From: Candidatus Cryptobacteroides merdavium
Lineage (GTDB): Bacteria > Bacteroidota > Bacteroidia > Bacteroidales > UBA932
Length of the DNA stretch: 56,250 nucleotides
Direction: 5' to 3'
Assembly: GCA_017694755.1 (NCBI GenBank)
Contig: JADIMO010000095.1
Span: forward strand, 1-56,250
Each line of letters opens with the position of its first letter. Position 1 is the stretch's first letter. The notes below the pieces were generated by a model. That model was not told the origin of the DNA. It did not search any database and was given only the letters and a program-made list of their open reading frames with translations. The translations under genes and the position numbers were made by a program. Shown here in pieces: positions 42,552 through 51,639 of the stretch.

Positions 42552-44732
42552 TTATGCCCTTGTGACCTTCAGGATGTTGCGGGAGGTGCGGAGGCGGGAG
42601 AGGACCTTGTCTAGCTCAAGGTTGCTCGGGACGGACAGCTTGACGGAGATCTCGTAGGTGCCGTTCCTTCCGTTTTCGGTCACATTGAAGGTTCTTATGG
42701 ATGCGCGGAAGGTGTTCACGATATCCATTACTTCGTTTATGACGGAAGGCTCGTGTGCGGCGGTGATCTTAAGGGTGGTCTGGAAGCTCGATGTGCTCGG
42801 GCTGTCGCTCCAGCGCACCTTCTGTATCCTGTACGGGTACATTTCCATGAGCCTTGCAGCGTTCGGGCACGATATGCGGTGTATCTTGATGCCGTCCTTT
42901 ATGGAGACAAAGCCAAACACATCGTCGCCGTAGACTGGATTGCAGCATTTGGCCATCTTGTAGTCGAGGTTCTTCAGGTTTCTGGCATCAATGACCAGGA
43001 TGTCATCTGAAGAATTCTTTTCGGATTGCAGCTTTTTCCTTGCCTGTTCGTTTTCAGAGGCCTTTCCCGCTTCATGCTGGCCCTCATTGTCAGCCTGCGG
43101 ACCTTCGGAAGCTCCTGCTATAAGGTCTTTCATTCCGGCAATGTCGAGGGACCCGTCCCCGATGGCTGCATAGAATGCATTGACGGTCTTGAATTGGAGC
43201 TTTTTCATTATTGAGGCGAGCAGGTCGTCGCTCATCTCCATTTTCCAGTTCTTCAGTCTCCTTCCGAGCAGTTCCTTGCCTTCGGCCGCTTTCTGGAATT
43301 CGGCTTCGCTGAGTTTCTGTCTTATCTTGGTGCGGGCTTTGGAGGTGACGACAAAGTTGAGCCAGTCCGGTGACGGCTTCTGGTTCTTTCCGCTCATTAT
43401 CTCCACTATGTCGCCGGTGTTCAGCTTTTCCTTGATGGGCACGGCCTTGCCGTTGACCTTGCCTCCGGTACATTTGATTCCGAGGTTGGAATGGATGTCG
43501 AAGGCGAAGTCAAGCACAGTGGAACCGGCCGGGAGTTTGCGCAGTTCCCCTGTAGGCGTGAATACGAATATTTCATTCGAAGGCGGTTCCGGAAGTTCGT
43601 CCTCATAATAATGGCTGTCACCCGACTGTCCAGGGTGTTCAAGGATGTTCCGCACCGACACCAGCCATTTGTCGAGTGTGGCTTCATGCTTTATCCCCTT
43701 GTATGACCAGTGGGATGCAAGTCCGTTTTCCGCCATGTCGTCCATCCGTCTGGTCCTTATCTGGACTTCAAGGTAGACATTGTCGTTGTTTCTGACCGTT
43801 ATGTGCAGGGATTCGTAGCCGTTGGGCTTCGGGTTGGAGATCCAGTCCCTGAGCCTGTTGGTGTCGGACTCATATTCTTCGGTGACATACGAGAACACTT
43901 TCCAGCACAGGGCATGCTCAGTCTCCCGGTCCGTGTCGCAGTCTATTATGAATCTGATGGCGAACACATCGTAGACCCCTTCGAACGGCACCTTCTGTTT
44001 CTGCATCTTTCTCCAGATGGAGTAGGCCGTCTTTGTACGTATCTTCAGCTTGTAGTTTATGCCTGCCTCCGAAAGTTTCTGCTTCAGCGGCTCAATGAAC
44101 TGTGTCATCAGGGCCTGCCTGTCCTTTTCGGTGGCTTTCAGCTTGTTGGTGATTGCCCTGTATTGCTCCGGCTCCGCATGGCGGAAATAGGTGTCTTCCA
44201 TCTCGCTCTTCATGTTGTAGAGGCCCAGCTGGTGGGCGAGGGGAATGTAGAGCATAAGGGTCTCAAGGATTTTCCTTTCCCGGGACAGTTTCGGGAATAT
44301 GTCGAGCGAGCGCATCACCTCAAGCCTGTCGGCAAGCTTGAGGACCGTGACGCGCGGATCTTTTGAATATGAGACTATGAGTTTCTTGTAGTTGTCGGCT
44401 TCGAGCCGTGTGTCCTTGGGCTTTATGGTGGATATCTTGTTCAGCCCGTCCACGATGGTGCAGATGTCTTTGCCGAAACCGTCGCAGATGCTTATGTCGC
44501 ATTCCGGCTGCATCCGCATCGCCTCATGCAGGAATACTGCGGCGATGCATTCCGCAGGAAGCCCTATCTCGTCTGCCGCTATCTTCGCCACTCCTGTGGG
44601 ATGTTCCATGAACGGCTTCCCGTTGCCCCTGACCTGTCCTTCAAGTGCCTTTTCAGCTATGAGATATGCTTTTCTGATGAGTTCCCTGTCCTTGTCATCA
44701 AAGTTCGGGAAAAGGGTTCCGATAATATCCAT
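42552..44732 (-). CDS. relA: RelA/SpoT-family (p)ppGpp synthetase, hydrolase site altered
   Basis: Makes the alarmone (p)ppGpp in the stringent response. I chose the ATG at 44732 (MDIIGTLFPNF, 726 aa); a TTG at 44801 is in frame but precedes no conserved sequence. Domains in order: HD-hydrolase fold (residues 20-170), synthetase (about 225-340; IRTKTAYSIWRKMQKQ, NPKPNGYESLHITV, YLEVQIRTRRMDDMAENG, HWSYK), TGS (about 385-445; IFVFTPTGELRKLPAGST), helical region and a C-terminal ACT domain (about 655-726). The hydrolase motif that should read HDxxED is HEAMRM here (His 69, Glu 70), so the hydrolase is probably inactive and the protein works as a RelA-like synthetase. It converges with the pectin locus and follows uvrB by 93 bp on the same strand. 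Confidence 0.92.
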   Translation of the reverse strand: MDIIGTLFPNFDDKDRELIRKAYLIAEKALEGQVRGNGKPFMEHPTGVAKIAADEIGLPAECIAAVFLHEAMRMQPECDISICDGFGKDICTIVDGLNKISTIKPKDTRLEADNYKKLIVSYSKDPRVTVLKLADRLEVMRSLDIFPKLSRERKILETLMLYIPLAHQLGLYNMKSEMEDTYFRHAEPEQYRAITNKLKATEKDRQALMTQFIEPLKQKLSEAGINYKLKIRTKTAYSIWRKMQKQKVPFEGVYDVFAIRFIIDCDTDRETEHALCWKVFSYVTEEYESDTNRLRDWISNPKPNGYESLHITVRNNDNVYLEVQIRTRRMDDMAENGLASHWSYKGIKHEATLDKWLVSVRNILEHPGQSGDSHYYEDELPEPPSNEIFVFTPTGELRKLPAGSTVLDFAFDIHSNLGIKCTGGKVNGKAVPIKEKLNTGDIVEIMSGKNQKPSPDWLNFVVTSKARTKIRQKLSEAEFQKAAEGKELLGRRLKNWKMEMSDDLLASIMKKLQFKTVNAFYAAIGDGSLDIAGMKDLIAGASEGPQADNEGQHEAGKASENEQARKKLQSEKNSSDDILVIDARNLKNLDYKMAKCCNPVYGDDVFGFVSIKDGIKIHRISCPNAARLMEMYPYRIQKVRWSDSPSTSSFQTTLKITAAHEPSVINEVMDIVNTFRASIRTFNVTENGRNGTYEISVKLSVPSNLELDKVLSRLRTSRNILKVTRA

Positions 44733-44825
44733 GGCTTCCGTCGTATAAGTCCGTTTGACAAGATGCTCCGGATACCCGGGTTCTCCGGCTTCCGGACACA
44801 AATTCTTTCAAAGTTAATGAAAAAA

Positions 44826-47045
44826 TCAATCTTTCCAGACTTTCAGATACTCTTTCAGTGCCCACATTTCGTCGCGGTACTTTGCAGCTGCGAGGAAATC
44901 GAGGTCTGCGGCAGCCTTCTGCATGTTCTTCTTCGCCTGTTCCACAGCCTTCTCCACCTGGCTCCTGCTCATCGAGCGGATGACAGGGTCCTGAAGCACT
45001 GCGGCGAGGTCAGCCTCTATGTATCCGTCCTTGTATGCGGAGTTGGAGCCGCGCACGGAGTCATGTCCGAGCCCTACTGAAACAGTGCCTTTCCCGAGGT
45101 CTGACGGGTCAGGTATATAATGAGGGTCGTCGTAGGAGTTGGCCGCCGACACTTTCCCGGATATGGTGTTGGCAAGCCTAGGATTGCGCCTTTTGTCCTT
45201 GCCGTATGCCCCTCCTTCTGCGACTTTCCCGGCCTCTTCTTCACCTGCATCATAGCCGTTGACAAGGGCATTCTTCTTTATCCCCACCTGGGTAGGGGTG
45301 ATGTTGTGCTTCTTGTTGTATTCCATCTGCTTTGCCCGGCGGCGGTCGGTCTCGTATATGGTTTCCTGCATGGAACGGGTGATGGAATCGGCATACATGA
45401 TGACAAGGCCGTTCACATTCCTCGCAGCGCGTCCCGCCGTCTGGGTGAGCGACCTTCCCGAGCGCAGGAAGCCTTCCTTGTCGGCATCCAGTATCGCCAC
45501 GAGTGATACTGTGGGAATGTCAAGCCCTTCCCTGAGCAGGTTGACTCCCACGAGCACATCGAAAAGCCCGTTCTTGAAGTCTTCTATGATCTCGACCCTT
45601 TCGAGGGTGTCCACATCGGAGTGGATGTACCGGCAGCGCACTCCCATACGGGTGAAATATTTTTCAAGCTCCTCGGCCATCCTCTTGGTGAGAGTGGTGA
45701 CAAGCACCCTTTCGTCCTTTTCGGCGCGTACGCGGATTTCTTCAAGCAGGTCGTCAACCTGGTTCTTGGTAGGACGCACCTCGATAGGCGGGTCTAGCAG
45801 CCCTGTCGGCCTTACGACCTGTTCCACCACAAGTCCTTCTGACTTTTCGAGTTCGTAATCTCCCGGGGTTGCACTGACATAAACCTTCTGCCCTGTCACG
45901 GCTTCAAATTCGTCGAATTTCAGCGGACGGTTGTCCGCTGCAGCCGGAAGCCGGAAGCCGTATTCAATCAGCACCGACTTGCGCGAGTGGTCGCCTCCGT
46001 ACATGGCCCTGATCTGCGGCAGGGTGACATGGCTCTCGTCTATGAAAGTGATGAAATCCTTCGGGAAATAGTCTATGAGGCAGAAAGGCCGCATTCCCTC
46101 GTTCCTTCCGTCGAAGTATCTCGAATAATTCTCAATTCCCGGGCAGTATCCCATCTCCTTTATCATTTCCAGGTCATATTCCACCCTCTGTTTCAGCCTC
46201 TTCGCCTCCAGCGGCTTCCCGATTTCCTGGAAATATTCGCACTGTCTCATCATGTCGTCCTGTATCTGGCTGACGGCCTTTATGGTGCGTTCCCTTGTGG
46301 TCACGAAGTTGTTTGCAGGATAGATGGAGACCTCGTCCAGCGAGTCGATAAATGCCCCCGTGACAGGGTCTATCACTGAAATGCTGTCCACCTCATCTCC
46401 GAAAAATTCCACCCTCACCGCATTTTCCCCATAGCCTATGCAGATGTCCACAGTATCTCCCCTTACCCTGAATGTGCCTCTCTTGAAGTCCACCTCCGTC
46501 CTCGAATAAAGCGCATCCACAAGCTGGTACAGCAGCCTTGTCATGCTCCGGCTCTCTCCCTTCCGTATGGTCACCGTCTGGGCATGGAAGTCCTCCGGGT
46601 TTCCGATGCCATAGAGGCAGGATACGCTGGAAATCACTATCACATCTCTGCGTCCGGAGAGAAGGGACGATGCCGCGCTCAGCCTGAGCTTCTCGATTTC
46701 GTCATTTATGCTGAGGTCCTTTTCTATGTAAGTGTCAGTGGTAGGTATGTATGCCTCGGGCTGGTAGTAGTCATAATACGACACGAAATATTCCACGGCA
46801 TTGTTCGGGAAAAAAGATTTGAACTCCCCGTACAACTGTGCCGCAAGTGTCTTGTTGTGGCTCAGGATGAGCGCAGGCCTCTGCAGCTTCTCTATCACAT
46901 TTGCCATTGTGAATGTCTTTCCCGACCCGGTCACGCCGAGCAGCGTCACCGCATCCACACCGTCATTGAGGGCCGAACACAGCCCCTTTATGGCTTCCGG
47001 CTGGTCTCCGGAAGGCTTGTAGTCTGATACTATCTTGAATTTCAT
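44826..47045 (-). CDS. uvrB: UvrABC system protein B
   Basis: Damage-recognition helicase of nucleotide excision repair; it is loaded by UvrA and positions UvrC. Walker A is at [15 protein letters not shown]. The beta-hairpin that probes DNA contains [20 protein letters not shown], and the helicase box II reads TFIDESHVT. The C-terminal helicase motifs include [38 protein letters not shown] and [13 protein letters not shown] motif that binds UvrC closes the protein ([20 protein letters not shown]). 739 aa, a little longer than E. coli UvrB because of a Gly- and Lys-rich insertion before the UVR motif. A possible -7 element TATATTTG lies about 80 bp upstream (complement of 47125-47132). Confidence 0.97.
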   Translation of the reverse strand: MKFKIVSDYKPSGDQPEAIKGLCSALNDGVDAVTLLGVTGSGKTFTMANVIEKLQRPALILSHNKTLAAQLYGEFKSFFPNNAVEYFVSYYDYYQPEAYIPTTDTYIEKDLSINDEIEKLRLSAASSLLSGRRDVIVISSVSCLYGIGNPEDFHAQTVTIRKGESRSMTRLLYQLVDALYSRTEVDFKRGTFRVRGDTVDICIGYGENAVRVEFFGDEVDSISVIDPVTGAFIDSLDEVSIYPANNFVTTRERTIKAVSQIQDDMMRQCEYFQEIGKPLEAKRLKQRVEYDLEMIKEMGYCPGIENYSRYFDGRNEGMRPFCLIDYFPKDFITFIDESHVTLPQIRAMYGGDHSRKSVLIEYGFRLPAAADNRPLKFDEFEAVTGQKVYVSATPGDYELEKSEGLVVEQVVRPTGLLDPPIEVRPTKNQVDDLLEEIRVRAEKDERVLVTTLTKRMAEELEKYFTRMGVRCRYIHSDVDTLERVEIIEDFKNGLFDVLVGVNLLREGLDIPTVSLVAILDADKEGFLRSGRSLTQTAGRAARNVNGLVIMYADSITRSMQETIYETDRRRAKQMEYNKKHNITPTQVGIKKNALVNGYDAGEEEAGKVAEGGAYGKDKRRNPRLANTISGKVSAANSYDDPHYIPDPSDLGKGTVSVGLGHDSVRGSNSAYKDGYIEADLAAVLQDPVIRSMSRSQVEKAVEQAKKNMQKAAADLDFLAAAKYRDEMWALKEYLKVWKD

Positions 47046-47124
47046 GCCGGATTTTTTCTAAATCACAGATATATACTCAAAAATCTGGAACAAGGCAAAC
47101 TTGTTTATAATTGCCGTATCATGT

Positions 47125-47132
47125 CAAATATA
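47125..47132 (-). promoter_or_regulatory. Possible -7 element for uvrB
   Basis: TATATTTG on the minus strand (complement of 47125-47132) matches the consensus, but no TTTG is found at the -33 distance. The leader would be about 75 nt. Confidence 0.35.
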
Positions 47133-47153
47133 GACAAATTTCCGGATAACGGT

Positions 47154-47648
47154 TCATAATATCCTCAGCGCTATCGCTGCGCAGGCCTCGGCATCGGCAA
47201 GGGCATTGTGGTGCTTCGTGAGGTCGTATCCGCAGTATGCAGCCACGGTCGGGAGCCTGTGGTCCGGAAGCATATTCCCGAACACCCGCCTTGAGGCGTT
47301 GCAGGTGCAGAGGAACCTGTAATCCGGATAATCCATCCTGTACATTCTGAACACCGCCTTCAGGCAGCCTTCGTCAAAGCGGCTGTTGTGCGCAGTGAAA
47401 GTCAGTCCTTCCACCAGCGGAGCAGCTTCGGCCCATACCTCAGGGAAGACAGGTGCATTTTCCGTGTCTTTCAGTGTCAGTCCGTGGATTTTGGTGTTCC
47501 ATCTGGAATAAAATTCCGGTTCCGGCCGTATCAGCCTGTAGAACCTGTCCGTTATCTCCCCGTCATGCACCACTACTATGCCCACGCTGCAGACGCTTGT
47601 GCTGTATTGGTTCGCCGTTTCGAAATCTATTGCCGCAAAGTCTTTCAT
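47154..47648 (-). CDS. DnaQ-like 3'-5' exonuclease (DEDDh family)
   Basis: Small stand-alone exonuclease domain related to the DNA polymerase III epsilon subunit; may act in repair or RNA turnover. I chose the ATG at 47648 (MKDFAAIDFETANQ, 164 aa), because transcription appears to start at that codon; a longer frame begins 10 codons earlier. The motifs are DFE (Asp 8, Glu 10), HNSRFDEG with the second Asp, and HHNALADAEA with the final His and Asp of the DEDDh type. Length matches the minimal domain. It is followed after 108 bp by uvrB on the same strand. Confidence 0.88.
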   Translation of the reverse strand: MKDFAAIDFETANQYSTSVCSVGIVVVHDGEITDRFYRLIRPEPEFYSRWNTKIHGLTLKDTENAPVFPEVWAEAAPLVEGLTFTAHNSRFDEGCLKAVFRMYRMDYPDYRFLCTCNASRRVFGNMLPDHRLPTVAAYCGYDLTKHHNALADAEACAAIALRIL

Positions 47649-47652
47649 CCCG

Positions 47653-47684
47653 CAAATATACTCAGAAGCCGAGAGCAATGCAAA
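47653..47684 (-). promoter_or_regulatory. Consensus promoter giving a near-leaderless exonuclease mRNA
   Basis: On the minus strand TTTG (complement of 47681-47684), 20 bp, TATATTTG (complement of 47653-47660). The ATG begins only five bases after the -7 box, so the message would have almost no leader. Confidence 0.65.
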
Positions 47685-47736
47685 CTCGTTTTCTTTGGAT
47701 TTGCCGGACGGGGCAGTAAATGGAACGGGGTGCCTC

Positions 47737-48930
47737 CTAATATTGGACCGTTGCCGTCTCTCCCCATCCTATGCCCGGCCTCCTGTCTGCATTCCACAGG
47801 CATTCCCTTGCCGTGAGTGTATGGCTTCCGGTGTCTATGGTCACGACAATGAATGACAGAAGAGTCACGTCTCCGGATGAAATGAAGCCTTTCATTGGTG
47901 AGTCCACCCTGAATACAGGCAGGGATATGGTGCCGTCCGGGCCGTGCCATGTGTAGAATTCATTGTAGTTCCAGTCCCCGTGGAAATAGGCCTTTATTTC
48001 CGGATGGCTGCCGAAGAACAGTTCGAGCGTTCTCCAGTTTTCCACCGGCTTCTCGCCGGTAGTTTTCACCGAGCAGGTGTCTGACAGCAGATTCTGGAAT
48101 CTGTCGGTGCTGTTTATGTCATGTCTCCCGTTCGGGTTGGTGAAATGTTTGGACTCTGCTTCAGGAGGGTCATGGGTGAACAGGAATACGGGAATGTCAT
48201 TGTCTGCGGCAGTTTCCCGGCAGAACCATTCCCGGTTGAGCGAGTCGGGCCACATGCCCATGAACACGAAGCGGATGCTGTCCATGACAAATGAATAATG
48301 GGTCCTGTCCCTCGAATAGTCAAATCCGCAGGTGCTGCATGGCTTTCCGCTGCAGGCATTCTCGCCGGCATCGACATGTCCGCAGTCTCCGCATTGCATT
48401 GTCATCAGCCTTTGGATACCTGCCGCGCTTGCTGCATCCCTTTCCGGACTCAGAGGTTTCGGGTAGCCGATTGCATTGGATATGTCATGGTTGCCGGGTA
48501 CGAGATAAAGGGGAATGCATTTCCTGCATCCGTCTTCAGGACCGGATTCTGCTCCGGAATGTACTGTGCAGCTGATATATTTCCCCCAGTCACTGCAGAA
48601 CTGTTCCCATGAGGCGGATGCTGACTGTACCCCGTCCTCCATCCTGTTGGCGATGTCGCCAGTGCAGACTATGAAGTCCGGAGACCCGAAGATTTCTCCG
48701 CCTGATACGCCTCCGTCTTCCGGAAGTGCCGAATTCTCAAGCAGTCCGAATGCGGCAATCATTGCCCGGCTCACAGAATCCGCACCGGTTTCCGCACCGC
48801 GGAATTCCCGTTCCAGCCCATAGTGGAGATCAGAGCAGTAGACAAAGCGGATGACTTTCCCGTTTGCTGCCGACAGAATGGCAGCTGACAGAAAAAATCC
48901 CGCAAGGACAAGAAGAAATGCATGTTTCAT
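47737..48930 (-). CDS. Exported calcineurin-like metallophosphoesterase
   Basis: Likely a periplasmic or surface phosphatase. A signal peptide is clear (MKHAFLLVLAGFFLSAAIL). The metal-binding motifs appear in order: CSDLHYG (Asp-x-His), VCTGDIANR (Gly-Asp), LVPGNHDISN (Gly-Asn-His-Asp) and FLFTHDPPE (His). The last motif, normally Gly-His-x-His or HGH-x-N in this group, reads YFHGDWNYNEFYTWH, so one metal ligand may be replaced. A Cys-rich insertion lies between GNHD and the later His (MQCGDCGHVD, then CSGKPCSTCGF), which looks like a small zinc ribbon and is unusual for an exported enzyme. It is the third gene of a group with the porin and lamin-tail lipoprotein. Confidence 0.82.
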   Translation of the reverse strand: MKHAFLLVLAGFFLSAAILSAANGKVIRFVYCSDLHYGLEREFRGAETGADSVSRAMIAAFGLLENSALPEDGGVSGGEIFGSPDFIVCTGDIANRMEDGVQSASASWEQFCSDWGKYISCTVHSGAESGPEDGCRKCIPLYLVPGNHDISNAIGYPKPLSPERDAASAAGIQRLMTMQCGDCGHVDAGENACSGKPCSTCGFDYSRDRTHYSFVMDSIRFVFMGMWPDSLNREWFCRETAADNDIPVFLFTHDPPEAESKHFTNPNGRHDINSTDRFQNLLSDTCSVKTTGEKPVENWRTLELFFGSHPEIKAYFHGDWNYNEFYTWHGPDGTISLPVFRVDSPMKGFISSGDVTLLSFIVVTIDTGSHTLTARECLWNADRRPGIGWGETATVQY

Positions 48931-48954
48931 ATCCGTATGTTTTCATTTCATCAA

Positions 48955-49011
48955 AGAATCCGGGACTGCCTGCGGCAATGTGGTGCCATGCAGGTCCTGT
49001 CCCGGAATTCT
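48955..49011. repeat. 57-nt imperfect palindrome between two genes
   Basis: AGAATCCGGGAC (48955-48966) pairs with GTCCCGGAATTCT (48999-49011, one bulged base). The inside continues with CCTGC/GCAGG and GGCA/TGCC, leaving a six-base loop. No T run follows, so it is not a classic terminator. It may be a processing or stability element that sets different levels for the lipoprotein and phosphoesterase mRNAs, or a small repeat unit. Confidence 0.55.
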
Positions 49012-49048
49012 CCGCTAAAATATGTCAAAATTCCGTAACTCCCAAAAG

Positions 49049-50050
49049 CTACCATTCTATTTTAGTCCCGTCTGTCTTTTCTGCCCCGGCATTTGTGGCG
49101 CCACGGGTGGCTGACATTATATACCAGTCGCCGGTCCCGTCGGTTTCGCGCGCAAATGATCCTTTGTCCTTGCTGTTGTATTTTCCGTCGTCTTCACCCC
49201 ATGTTTCTCCCAAGGATACGCTGATATTCTTGAACACGTCGAGCAATGTCCCGTCCGGTGCGAGGAGTTCGATCTTCACGGATTTGTCCGCCGACAGGCC
49301 GAATTCAAAGATGAGGGCATCCGACGGGATGTCGTCGGCTTTCTCCGACCAGACGGTAATGAATCCGTGCGCTGCGATTGCCGTTCCTTCCGGCAGGGCG
49401 CTCTTGTCCTCGTCGTCCTTGAAGAAATATACTCCTGAGATGTCGATTTCTGCATCAGAAGCATTGTAGAGTTCGATGAATTTGTCGTTTCCGTTCAATT
49501 CATTCAGTTTGAGTCCGGTATAGTCCACATCCGACGGTTTTTCTCCGGTATTGTCTCCCGGAATGCTGTCCGGAGTCCCGGAATTGCTTCTGCCGCGTGT
49601 GCCTCCGGCAACCGTCTCCCAGGTATTTCCGCCGTCGTCTGTCCTTGCGTATGTGTAATAATCTTCCATGGCAGGTATTGTGATCTGATCTATGACGGCG
49701 TATGTTTCGTCACAGAGTGTGATTGTCTCCCCGTTTCCGGATATTCCGAACGGGAACATGTCTTCCGTTATGACATAGAAGCCGCCGGCAGCAATGGTTT
49801 CATCCGCAGAAAAAGTGTATTCTTCTTCAGAGCCTTTGTCGTCCTGGAGGTGGTAGCCTGAAAGGCTGATTTCATTGTCTGTAGCATTGTACAGTTCCAC
49901 CCAGTCGTAACCGCCGGAGCATACTTCATTGATGAAGAGCCCGCTTACATCTGACGGCTCAGTGCCCGGTTCGACATCGTCCTTGCACCCTGTCATTGCC
50001 GCTGCAGCTGTGACTGCTGCAGCGAGCATGAAAAATTTACTTGCTTTCAT
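49049..50050 (-). CDS. Lipoprotein with two lamin-tail (LTD) domains
   Basis: The signal ends at AMTGC (Cys 22). Residues about 38-150 form a first lamin-tail domain (LFINEVCSGGYDWVELYNATDN, ISLSGYHLQDD) and residues about 185-325 a second one (LKLNELNGNDKFIELYNASDAEIDISGVYFF). These immunoglobulin-like domains are found on exported bacterial proteins, often beside nucleases or phosphatases, and are thought to bind partners or the surface. No catalytic motif is seen. It begins 26 bp after the porin gene and precedes the phosphoesterase, which suggests a shared task at the cell surface. Confidence 0.8.
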   Translation of the reverse strand: MKASKFFMLAAAVTAAAAMTGCKDDVEPGTEPSDVSGLFINEVCSGGYDWVELYNATDNEISLSGYHLQDDKGSEEEYTFSADETIAAGGFYVITEDMFPFGISGNGETITLCDETYAVIDQITIPAMEDYYTYARTDDGGNTWETVAGGTRGRSNSGTPDSIPGDNTGEKPSDVDYTGLKLNELNGNDKFIELYNASDAEIDISGVYFFKDDEDKSALPEGTAIAAHGFITVWSEKADDIPSDALIFEFGLSADKSVKIELLAPDGTLLDVFKNISVSLGETWGEDDGKYNSKDKGSFARETDGTGDWYIMSATRGATNAGAEKTDGTKIEW

Positions 50051-50076
50051 TGTATTTCGTCTTTTTTGATGATGAA

Positions 50077-51540
50077 TCAGAATGATACCATAAGCCTCAG
50101 CTGGAGCACATGGAAATCTATCCCTCCTGGCCTTGCTTCGCTGAGCGGCCGGTTTCCCGCCGTTATCTGGCCTTTGGAGTCGGCATATTTGTCATTGTCC
50201 ATGAACAGATAGTTGAGCCCTACCAGGACATTGCTGACCGGGTACCAGTTGAGATTGGCGCTGTAGGAGTAGGCCATGCCGCCCGTGACTGGTGATGACA
50301 TGTCGTGGAAGTCATTGAGATTAAGGTGGCTTACACGCGCACTGAGTTCGAGGTTGCCGCCTTTCCTGTCCACTTTCACGCCGCCGAATTCAGCATCTTC
50401 AGGACTGTAGTGCCTTTGCTGTCCGAGAATCATCCATGATGCAGTGGCATACCACCCTGCAAATTCGGCATTTTTCAGAGGATTGCGCACATCTTCGTCA
50501 TATCTGTATCTCCTGAGGTCTGTGAAAAGGTATTCCCCGTATGCAAGGAACTTGCTCCATCGGAAGGCCACTTCTGCCCCGTATGTGGTATAGCTGCTGA
50601 CATTTCCGACTTCGGCCTGCAGGAATCTTCTCCTGTCGGTCCTGCTTTCCGGGAATGTCCTGAACAGGACCGTCCTGTCCGTTTCGCCTCCGGCATCCGG
50701 TCTGCGCCAGCTGGCATAGCCCCCTATATGCAGCGTCATGTTGCCGTTGTTGATGACAGGTACTGCGACCCTTCCCGTGAATCCAAATCCGTCACTGCCC
50801 CTGTTCCTTTCTTTCTGGATGATGTCCACCTGCTGCCCGAAGATGCCTCCTGACACCCACCAGTATTTTCCCCACCATGTGGCCGCGATTCCGAGCCTGC
50901 GCCCTCCTGCAAGCGCCTCTACAGGCATTGGCCTTTCATTGGCTGAGATATAACGCGAACTTGTTACCCTCTCGATGCTCATTGGTTCCTTGAAATGCCC
51001 GGCCTGCAGGGAAAGATGTTCATTGAATCGGTATCCGAGATACATGTCCTTGATTTCAACTTCGTTATATGCGAAGTCGAGGTCGAATTCGGCAAACCAT
51101 CTTTCGTAAAGTTCTGCCTTTATGGCAAATCTCGCCCTGCGTATGCTTACCCCGTTGCTGAATCTGAATGCCCCGTCATCTTCTTCAAGGTCCTTGTTGA
51201 TCTTGGAAGTGAGCCCGTCGACAGACTCTGTCGGGATATAGAATGATGCATCTGTGTAGATTCTGTTGTCGAGCCAGATCCTGAATTTCCCGTCGCCGGT
51301 GGCCACATTGAATTTCCCGTCTTTGAAGAATGCCCTGGCCTTCAGTTCCCTGTCTTCAAACGGCAGGTTCCCGGTGTCTTTCTTCTTCCGTCCGGCCGTT
51401 ACGGCACAGGTGTCTGCCGTGACATTTTTCCTTTTGCCGCCGGAATTGTTCCATTCCCCTGTCCATGCCGATGCCGTGCCGGCCGTGCAGCACAGCATGA
51501 TTGCGGTGACAGCCGCGATGCTTTTGCAGTATAGGTCCAT
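50077..51540 (-). CDS. Porin of the OprO/OprP (phosphate-selective) family
   Basis: Outer-membrane beta-barrel. The signal peptide is MDLYCKSIAAVTAIMLCCTA with cleavage after ASA. The barrel has amphipathic strands throughout and ends with LRLMVSF, the C-terminal Phe needed for assembly. Family features include FRFSNGVSIRRARFAIKAEL, FAEFDLDFAYNEVEIKDMYL and LQAGHFKEPMSIERVTSSR, all typical of Porin_O_P proteins. 487 aa is slightly long because of a Lys- and Arg-rich, probably flexible, N-terminal insert. With a lamin-tail lipoprotein and an exported phosphoesterase downstream, uptake of phosphate freed from organic phosphate is a reasonable guess. I found no clear Pho box. Confidence 0.85.
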   Translation of the reverse strand: MDLYCKSIAAVTAIMLCCTAGTASAWTGEWNNSGGKRKNVTADTCAVTAGRKKKDTGNLPFEDRELKARAFFKDGKFNVATGDGKFRIWLDNRIYTDASFYIPTESVDGLTSKINKDLEEDDGAFRFSNGVSIRRARFAIKAELYERWFAEFDLDFAYNEVEIKDMYLGYRFNEHLSLQAGHFKEPMSIERVTSSRYISANERPMPVEALAGGRRLGIAATWWGKYWWVSGGIFGQQVDIIQKERNRGSDGFGFTGRVAVPVINNGNMTLHIGGYASWRRPDAGGETDRTVLFRTFPESRTDRRRFLQAEVGNVSSYTTYGAEVAFRWSKFLAYGEYLFTDLRRYRYDEDVRNPLKNAEFAGWYATASWMILGQQRHYSPEDAEFGGVKVDRKGGNLELSARVSHLNLNDFHDMSSPVTGGMAYSYSANLNWYPVSNVLVGLNYLFMDNDKYADSKGQITAGNRPLSEARPGGIDFHVLQLRLMVSF

Positions 51541-51559
51541 ATATCAGAAATAATGGCAG

Positions 51560-51567
51560 CAAAAGTA
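51560..51567 (-). promoter_or_regulatory. Possible -7 element for the porin operon
   Basis: TACTTTTG on the minus strand (complement of 51560-51567) fits TAnnTTTG and lies about 20 bp before the porin ATG. No good -33 box is seen at the usual distance. Confidence 0.4.
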
Positions 51568-51639
51568 CGGCACGAACATTTCAGCATTATTACAATTTTG
51601 AATACAAATTGTTTCTCCGGCTGGCGGAATCCGGGCAGG

